Assembly: GCA_018303645.1 (NCBI GenBank)
Contig: JAGVXR010000055.1
Coordinates: 1 to 8,667 of the forward strand
DNA: 8,667 nucleotides
Source: Candidatus Woesearchaeota archaeon
Lineage (GTDB): Archaea; Nanobdellota; Nanobdellia; Woesearchaeales; GW2011-AR4
Reading direction: 5' to 3'
Positions 3,640 through 8,667 of this stretch are shown here, one piece after another. Under the pieces are notes generated by a model that saw nothing but the letters and a program-made list of their open reading frames with translations, searched no databases and was not told the origin of the DNA. The number at the start of each line of letters is the position of its first letter. Within the stretch, counting starts at the first letter, position 1. Made by a program: the position numbers and the translations under genes.

Positions 3640-6480
3640 TTAACCCTGATGTATAGTGGGATTCACACCGCCTTCACCTAATGGATCAGTAATATATGGT
3701 CCAGTATGGGGTGTGTAATGCCTTCTTCCATAGTCCCATTCCCAACCTTTTAAGGCATTTCTGGCATCTTCAAATTTATAAGAGCCTCTAATAACTCTAT
3801 CAATAAGGTAATGTGCAAGACCTCTTGTAGTAACATGGGGAAATGGATTTTCCGACCATCGTGTGATACCATCTGTTGTTTCATAATAATACATCCTACC
3901 CCAGTGCAGTACATTCTCATTAGTTAAGGCAGCTCGATCAAATGCTGGATTTAAGTGAGTTGGGATTCTGCTTCCTGGTTTGTGTACAAATTGGTTTGCT
4001 GATGTATCAAAAATCCTCATTTCATAATCTTGTGTAATCTGCTGCTCATCCGCAGGCAGAACATCTTTTTTGATAGGTTCAAAAGTTTTGTAATCCTTAA
4101 TAGGATCAAAATGTATCTTTATCAGTTTTTTAGGTATAACACCATTATTAGCTGCAATTAAGTAATCCATTAAGGTTTTGCTGTGCGGATGATATCTTCC
4201 ATCTCTAAAATCGTCTCTATAGGCATCCCATTCATTATAAGCAAACATTCCCATATCAAGCGTATCAAGCTCTTCAATGAAGTCCTTGTTTATTCTTCTG
4301 ATTCCATACTTTTTCACACCATTTTCTACTTTAGCTTTCCATACTTTTTCACCTCCTTGTTTGTTTTTGATTATTTTTTCATGCCATCTAGTTGGATGTT
4401 CACTCAATTCTTTCCACCATCTATCCAATAATACTTCGCCTGTTTTAGGGTCAACTTCTAATGCATAGCCATTTTCATCTAAACCCCAATCAACTTCGTC
4501 GTCTAATTTTTCAAAATTAGGATGGTTTGGCACAAAGTCTTTTATTTCTTTTTCTAACACCACTTTTCCTTTTTTCAGTTCTTTTAAAAGCTCTATTTGA
4601 TTTTTAAGATTTGTTATTTGTTGTTCTAATTTGACTATATCTTCACGTAGTTCATCAATCTCTAATTCTCTTCGCATTTTCTCTATTCTGTTTGTCTCAT
4701 TGCGAACTAATTTAATATAATTTTTTATATTCTTCTGCAAAAGCCCAGCTAACTCAAGAATCCCATCTTCTTTATTTTTAGGTAACTGCTCAGTTTTTTG
4801 TAAAGTTTTTAGTATTTCTATTATCTTATCTATAAATTCACTAATTAATCTGTCTATACTAATCCCTATATCTTTTGTTGAATAAACTAGTAACTTGTTA
4901 ATTAAATCCACAAATTCTGGATATATGTCAATGTTCACTTTAATATCTTTCAGAAGATTCAATAAATGTTCGCTCGTTTGTCGCTTTTGTTTTATAAAAT
5001 CATTTCTTTTCAGATTTTCGAGTCTTGAGCTTTCACTTTGCAATATATCAAAGAAATTTTTTATTTTTTCTTCTTTAATCTCATACAATTCGAATGTAGG
5101 TTTAAGGAGTTCAAATAAGTGCTTAATTTGATTTATACTTGCGTCTTTTAGCTGTTTAATATTACTATCTCCCATATCAGAAAGAATGAGTATATTATTT
5201 GTAACAAATTTATTAATCTCTGCAAAGAAATTGTTTTGTTGCTCTGATGTAAGCTTAGACATCACTTTTTTGTATCCATCAGAACTTCCTAATATCTTTA
5301 TGTTTAAGTATTTTATAAGTTCCTCTAACTTCCCATTTGTATTTTTTAAGAATTCATTTAATTTTTTACCCATAATGTCTAAAAATCTTTCTAATTGCCC
5401 TATCCTCTTATTAACTTCTGCTTCATTTATACTATTTATTTTCGTGATTACCTCTTCTAGTTCGTCAGTGCGTGGGTTTTTATGTGGATTAAAATATATG
5501 GGTGTTGTAATTGGCATTTCTTCCTCAACTTGTTTGTCTACGTCTACTTCTTTTCCATCTACCAATTCCCTTACCTTCTCGATTCTTTTAACTTTTAATA
5601 CCTTTCCTGTTTCTGGATCTATTTTTGAACCTACTTTTACTAATACAACTGATTTTATTATATAATAAGTGTGGCTAAACCTAATGTTTAGCGGAGGTTT
5701 GTGTATTCCCACATTTACTCTTATTCCTTTAAGTAATCTAGTTTTTGGTATAATAATATCGTTAAGGTAATTATAATGCTTTTCTTCGATTTGCCTTACG
5801 TTTTCCAAAGTCTTGACAAGTTCGTCTATTAGATTGAGTGAAAAGGTTCTAGTATCTACATGAGGTTGATTTGAAGTTCCTATTTTTTGAATTTTTGGCC
5901 TTAAAGTTGATAATGGGGCTTTTAACTTATTAATTCCAACATGGCCAAATGCAATTAAATTTTCATTATAGGAAAAACTGCTACCAAATTTATCCCATCC
6001 CAAAGTTACGGGTTTTATCTGAACTCTGATTAGTTTAGGTTTTTCATCAGATTTTTCTAATGTATATTTTTCTACTTCCCATGTTCCATGTTCAAAACAC
6101 TCTGCTTCGGTCTGCGCTATCTTAATATCCGTGTATATACCAATCTCCTTGTAAACTTCTACTAAATCAGGGTTTTCTTTCGTTCCTTTGAAAATAATGT
6201 TTTCTAACAGAGGATCCCACTCTGCCTCGATATTCTTTAAATTTGATATCTTTGTAAAATTTAGTTCGAAAAGAGATTTTAGTTCTTTTCTCATCTCCTC
6301 TTCTTGATAGCCCCCAACAGTTCTAGTTTCATAAGTTCTTTTCCCCATACCTTGTAAACTTGTTATTCCAGGTAGTTTACTCAAAAGGTTTAGGGTTCCT
6401 ATTAGTGCATTTTTGAGTAAAATTTGAACTAATGGTTTTCTCTCCCCCGGTTGCAGTGGTCGCTTTTCTTCATCAGGCAT
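3640..6480 (-). CDS. Uncharacterised 946-aa protein with coiled-coil centre and a C-terminal domain shared with the neighbouring operon gene
   Basis: I do not recognise this protein. Residues 1-45 are basic and include a possible amphipathic helix (LVQILLKNALIGTLNLL). Residues 60-330 look mixed alpha/beta with strand-rich stretches. Residues 340-650 are helical, with a clear coiled coil at about 590-647 (DNA 4540-4713; DELREDIVKLEQQITNLKNQ). Residues 650-946 are rich in Trp, His, Tyr and Asp, including the cluster FAYNEWDAYRDDF to HPHS (746-767). Residues 844-915 (PAFDRAAL, HWGRMYYY, NPFPHVTTRG, YLIDRVI) match the C-terminal domain of the partial gene at 8359-8667. There is no signal peptide, transmembrane helix, P-loop or known nuclease motif. 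The start is firm: AGGTG lies 5 nt before the ATG, and the gene begins 11 bp after the 621-aa gene. A structural, scaffold or conflict-system role is possible, none demonstrated. Confidence 0.8.
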   Translation of the reverse strand: MPDEEKRPLQPGERKPLVQILLKNALIGTLNLLSKLPGITSLQGMGKRTYETRTVGGYQEEEMRKELKSLFELNFTKISNLKNIEAEWDPLLENIIFKGTKENPDLVEVYKEIGIYTDIKIAQTEAECFEHGTWEVEKYTLEKSDEKPKLIRVQIKPVTLGWDKFGSSFSYNENLIAFGHVGINKLKAPLSTLRPKIQKIGTSNQPHVDTRTFSLNLIDELVKTLENVRQIEEKHYNYLNDIIIPKTRLLKGIRVNVGIHKPPLNIRFSHTYYIIKSVVLVKVGSKIDPETGKVLKVKRIEKVRELVDGKEVDVDKQVEEEMPITTPIYFNPHKNPRTDELEEVITKINSINEAEVNKRIGQLERFLDIMGKKLNEFLKNTNGKLEELIKYLNIKILGSSDGYKKVMSKLTSEQQNNFFAEINKFVTNNILILSDMGDSNIKQLKDASINQIKHLFELLKPTFELYEIKEEKIKNFFDILQSESSRLENLKRNDFIKQKRQTSEHLLNLLKDIKVNIDIYPEFVDLINKLLVYSTKDIGISIDRLISEFIDKIIEILKTLQKTEQLPKNKEDGILELAGLLQKNIKNYIKLVRNETNRIEKMRRELEIDELREDIVKLEQQITNLKNQIELLKELKKGKVVLEKEIKDFVPNHPNFEKLDDEVDWGLDENGYALEVDPKTGEVLLDRWWKELSEHPTRWHEKIIKNKQGGEKVWKAKVENGVKKYGIRRINKDFIEELDTLDMGMFAYNEWDAYRDDFRDGRYHPHSKTLMDYLIAANNGVIPKKLIKIHFDPIKDYKTFEPIKKDVLPADEQQITQDYEMRIFDTSANQFVHKPGSRIPTHLNPAFDRAALTNENVLHWGRMYYYETTDGITRWSENPFPHVTTRGLAHYLIDRVIRGSYKFEDARNALKGWEWDYGRRHYTPHTGPYITDPLGEGGVNPTIHQG
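3736..3951 (-). other. Shared C-terminal domain, copy in the 946-aa protein (residues 844-915)
   Basis: Motifs in order are PAFDRAAL, then HWGR followed by a Tyr run, then NPFPHVTT, then G-L-x-x-YL-x-D-x-VI, then AL. The same order and near-equal spacing recur in the partial protein at 8440-8664. A conserved module at the C-terminus of two otherwise different-length proteins suggests a docking or assembly tag. After it, this protein has a further tail of about 30 residues rich in Gly, Pro and His. Confidence 0.7.
4540..4713 (-). other. Coiled-coil segment of the 946-aa protein (about residues 590-647)
   Basis: Hydrophobic residues recur in heptad-like spacing between charged Glu/Lys residues from NRIEKMRREL through ITNLKNQIELL to VVLEKEI. 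This predicts oligomerisation or an elongated rod linking the mixed N-terminal part to the aromatic-rich C-terminal part. Confidence 0.6.
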
Positions 6481-6485
6481 TTTTT

Positions 6486-6490
6486 CACCT
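6486..6490 (-). promoter_or_regulatory. Strong ribosome-binding site for the 946-aa protein
   Basis: AGGTG on the - strand, within AAGAGGTGAA, lies 5 nt before the ATG at 6480, in the 11-bp gap after the previous gene's stop. It fixes the start and indicates operonic translation without a separate promoter. Confidence 0.6.
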
Positions 6491-6491
6491 C

Positions 6492-8357
6492 TTAAGCAGC
6501 TTGTTTTTGTTCAGCTTCAGTTGCATATTGCTGAAGCGTCCTTTTTGTTGCTTCAGCTAAAAATTGTTCGTTAATTTTATCATTGATATATCTTAATAGT
6601 TTATTGAGATTGGGTAATATAATCTTATTTCCAATTGTAATCAAATTTTTTAGTTCTTCCACATCTTTTTCGTCGATTGTTTCAATCTCATCATACAAAT
6701 CATCTTCCGATTTTGCCAATTGCGCCCTTTTATATAAAGTGTAATCTTTATTTTCATTTGCTGTGATTTTTTTAAATGCCTGTGATAAGTATTTGTCACC
6801 GTTTAGGCTATAGTTCAATACTTGTATATACTTTCTATATTTTTTCCTTCTGTCTATTTTATCCAAAACTTTTTCACTTCTATCTTTAAAAATTGATAAA
6901 TGCAGTAGAGTGGAATCTTCTTTTCTTTCATATTCTGTTTTTTCGTTTTCCCACAGCTTCAACATTTTCTTTCTATATTTAGTCAACATTATTCGAAAAT
7001 CTCTTTTGGTAGATTGTTTTAATTTAGCAGATTCTCCAATCAGCTTATTCAATAAATTTTGTAGCTGATTTGCATTCTCATTTTGATTGTCAAACAATTG
7101 TGATTTTTTAGCGTTGAACAATGCAGTCAATTCCTGTTTTGCTATTTCTACATTATAAGAGATGTAATACCTTAACTTTGGCTTAAATTGCATAAGCTCC
7201 CTATACCAATCTTTAGGGCTTTCATGGAATTTTTGTTCTGTTGCATCTAAGAAACTAGCAAATTCATGGTTTCCAAATTTATTAAGTATCATATCAATAT
7301 ACTTTTGTCCTTTTCTTAGGTTATAGATAAATCCATCCTTATTATTTTTATTTTCCGTTCCTATAAACAAACTCCAGCCTTGTGAATCATCAGTCTCTTT
7401 AATATTTTTAAAGCCATTTGCAGTCGAAACATAACTAGCGTTGAATTCTGCAGCCTGCCATCTGTCACGAGAGCCTGCTTTTCTAGAATCTACATTATTA
7501 TCATCATTCACCCTAAACTCCCTATCACCTTTCTGATAAAACCCTTTTGCTCTTGTAAGAGCCTCTGCTACAAAATAATCAACGTCATCAAAGAATTTCA
7601 TTTGTTGCCTATAGGTTAATAAATTTTTAACAGATGGCTTTTCTAAAACTGCCTTAACCAAATTTGCATCCTTAAAATAGGAGGCAATACCAAAGTAAGT
7701 TTCACCAGTAATTTCATCCTTTCCGCCTTTTAAGTAAAGTGCTAGTCGTTGTGGTGCAATGCCAATTCCTCTTTTTAATGTATATTCATGCCATCTTTCC
7801 ATGTCGCTAATGCACTGATTTAATGAGGATACCTCATCACCTTTCATCAACATTACTAATCTTCTTAGCTCAAATGCTATCTTTTTGTTACTAATTGTCT
7901 CAAATTTTTTTAGTATTAATTCGTAATTGTTTTTTATATAACTGATTCCTTCATCACGATTTTTGTTTAGCATTGTTGCAATTGGCAATAACCACAAAAA
8001 CTCCGATCTTTTAGGAATATTAAAGTACTTCAATCTTTTTGATAACTCTTCATCAAAAGGCTTAATCCTTTCGCATGTTTTCTCTTTTTCAATTCTAAAT
8101 ATTTCTAAACTTTTCTCTATCAATGGGTGTAATCTGGCAACAGAGTCAAAAGCCATGCCTTTTTTATGATGCCTATACAACAGTCCCCTCCGGTCATTTA
8201 ATTGCCCTTTTTCATTAGAGCCTAAAGAAGTTCTATTGCAAATTATGTCTCTCCAGTTGAATCTTATATTCTCTCTTTTAAATATTTCATCTAATACTGC
8301 TACAAATTCTTTTGCAATGTATTCAACTTCTGTTATTTTGAATTTTTTGTCTGGCAT
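6492..8357 (-). CDS. Uncharacterised 621-aa largely helical protein, second gene of the large-protein operon
   Basis: I do not recognise this protein. It is soluble, Lys/Glu/Asn-rich and mostly helical, with no signal peptide or convincing membrane span. The best-ordered parts are an N-terminal region with a polar segment FNWRDIICNRTSLGS (33-47) and DRRGLLYRHHKKG (55-67), and a central part (about 185-350) with RWHEYTLKRG, APQRLALYLKGG, SRDRW and GWSLFIGTEN. A helical, highly charged C-terminal half (about 400-600) follows. The frame opens with GTG at 8372, but I chose the ATG at 8357. AGGTGAG (8368-8374) lies 10 nt upstream as a ribosome-binding site, and a GTG start would lie within that site. 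The ATG follows the upstream stop by one base. Both large proteins then begin MPD. The 11-bp gap to the next gene implies they are made together, perhaps as one complex. Confidence 0.78.
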   Translation of the reverse strand: MPDKKFKITEVEYIAKEFVAVLDEIFKRENIRFNWRDIICNRTSLGSNEKGQLNDRRGLLYRHHKKGMAFDSVARLHPLIEKSLEIFRIEKEKTCERIKPFDEELSKRLKYFNIPKRSEFLWLLPIATMLNKNRDEGISYIKNNYELILKKFETISNKKIAFELRRLVMLMKGDEVSSLNQCISDMERWHEYTLKRGIGIAPQRLALYLKGGKDEITGETYFGIASYFKDANLVKAVLEKPSVKNLLTYRQQMKFFDDVDYFVAEALTRAKGFYQKGDREFRVNDDNNVDSRKAGSRDRWQAAEFNASYVSTANGFKNIKETDDSQGWSLFIGTENKNNKDGFIYNLRKGQKYIDMILNKFGNHEFASFLDATEQKFHESPKDWYRELMQFKPKLRYYISYNVEIAKQELTALFNAKKSQLFDNQNENANQLQNLLNKLIGESAKLKQSTKRDFRIMLTKYRKKMLKLWENEKTEYERKEDSTLLHLSIFKDRSEKVLDKIDRRKKYRKYIQVLNYSLNGDKYLSQAFKKITANENKDYTLYKRAQLAKSEDDLYDEIETIDEKDVEELKNLITIGNKIILPNLNKLLRYINDKINEQFLAEATKRTLQQYATEAEQKQAA

Positions 8358-8358
8358 T

Positions 8359-8667
8359 TTATTTAGTCTCACCTTTTATTTCTCCTAATAATCCAATTGC
8401 TTTATATGCCTCCTTTGTGCTAGTTGACCATTCACCCGTATCCCCCAAAAATAAATTCAAAGATTTGAGGGCTTCTTGTTTATCAGCCATATCTTTTATT
8501 ACTAATTCATTCAAATACCTACTCATACCAACACTTGATAGGGTTGGATAAGGGTTTGCAGGATCAGTTTTTTTAATTTGTGAGTGAGCATCCTTATAAC
8601 TTTTTCTGCCCCAATAAATCATTTGTCCGGGGTTCTTTAGAGCTTCCCTGTCAAATGCAGGCATACC
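8359..8667 (-). CDS. C-terminal part of a protein sharing its terminal domain with the 946-aa protein (5' end outside window)
   Basis: The frame stays open to the right edge. An ATG at 8664 would give 101 aa, but I read it as internal. It aligns with the Asn of NPAFDR inside the 946-aa protein, the preceding codon is open, and no ribosome-binding site can be judged because the window ends. Residues after that Met read PAFDREAL, YWGRKSY, ANPYPTLSS, G-M-x-x-YL-x-E-x-VI and AL, matching the shared domain in order and spacing. A divergent 25-residue tail follows. The gene is therefore probably the end of a longer relative of the 946-aa protein. The alternative, a stand-alone small protein made only of this domain, cannot be excluded. 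The stop lies 1 bp before the ATG of the next gene, so the two are translationally coupled. Confidence 0.65.
   Translation of the reverse strand, partial: GMPAFDREALKNPGQMIYWGRKSYKDAHSQIKKTDPANPYPTLSSVGMSRYLNELVIKDMADKQEALKSLNLFLGDTGEWSTSTKEAYKAIGLLGEIKGETK
8368..8374 (-). promoter_or_regulatory. Ribosome-binding site deciding the start of the 621-aa protein
   Basis: AGGTGAG lies within the last codons of the upstream gene, 10 nt before the ATG at 8357. The alternative GTG codon at 8372 is part of this site, which makes the ATG the better start. Confidence 0.5.
8440..8664 (-). other. Shared C-terminal domain, copy in the partial protein
   Basis: This is the second occurrence of the PAFDR / WGR / NP-aromatic-P / YL-VI domain found at residues 844-915 of the 946-aa protein. 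Invariant positions by eye include P-A-F-D-R, A-L, W-G-R, Y, N-P, P, G, Y-L and V-I. The DNA of the two copies is not obviously alike, so this is an old duplication or shared ancestry rather than a recent copy. Confidence 0.68.

Noticed and set aside
4183..5665. Several + strand open frames of 60-160 codons across the 946-aa gene
   Set aside because: They encode Phe/Ser/Ile-rich sequence typical of the reverse complement of Lys/Glu-rich coding DNA, with no plausible family.
7963..8169. A + strand 68-codon open frame across the 621-aa gene
   Set aside because: Antisense shadow with no recognisable product.
8578..8589. TTGTGAGTGAGC as a fifth boundary repeat
   Set aside because: Only the TTGTGAG part matches, it lies inside a coding frame and it lacks the G5T5 half.

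Overview
The window looks archaeal, most likely from an AT-rich, small-genome lineage of the DPANN type; that rank is inference. The visible support is TATA/BRE-like promoters close to start codons, one probable leaderless gene, GGTG/GAGGTG ribosome-binding sites matching an archaeal 16S 3' end, and toxin-antitoxin families common in such archaea. No bacterial-style promoters, rRNA, tRNA or CRISPR array were seen.

Left part (1-3580): a defence or stability island of small two-gene modules. It opens with the last 34 codons of an ATPase-like gene (+). Then come a winged-helix nucleotidyltransferase plus HEPN pair (- strand, 183-1290), an AbiEi/AbiEii pair (+ strand, 1483-2741) and a HEPN plus MNT pair (- strand, 2819-3468). 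Four copies of a 32-bp direct repeat (149, 1372, 2767, 3549), all in the same orientation, fall exactly at the module boundaries. Each of the three inter-repeat segments holds one complete two-gene module with its own promoter, whichever strand the genes use. This looks like a cassette array bounded by recombination-type sites. No recombinase is in the window and the repeat does not match the integron attC core.

Right part (3640-8667): three tightly packed genes on the - strand, apparently one operon entering from beyond the right edge. They are the C-terminal end of a longer protein, a 621-aa protein and a 946-aa protein. None has a domain I recognise. The partial protein and the C-terminus of the 946-aa protein share a domain with PAFDR, WGR and NP-aromatic-P motifs, so the operon carries at least two proteins with a common C-terminal module. 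The 946-aa protein has a long helical or coiled-coil middle and a Trp/His/Asp-rich C-terminal third. Nothing suggests membrane insertion or secretion.

The three modules share a theme. Each has one nucleotidyltransferase-fold protein (wHTH-NTase, AbiEii, MNT) paired with a HEPN protein or a winged-helix antitoxin, and two of them show operator-like repeats at their promoters. The uncharacterised large-protein operon beside this island is the best candidate here for an undescribed system, but its function cannot be read from the sequence.
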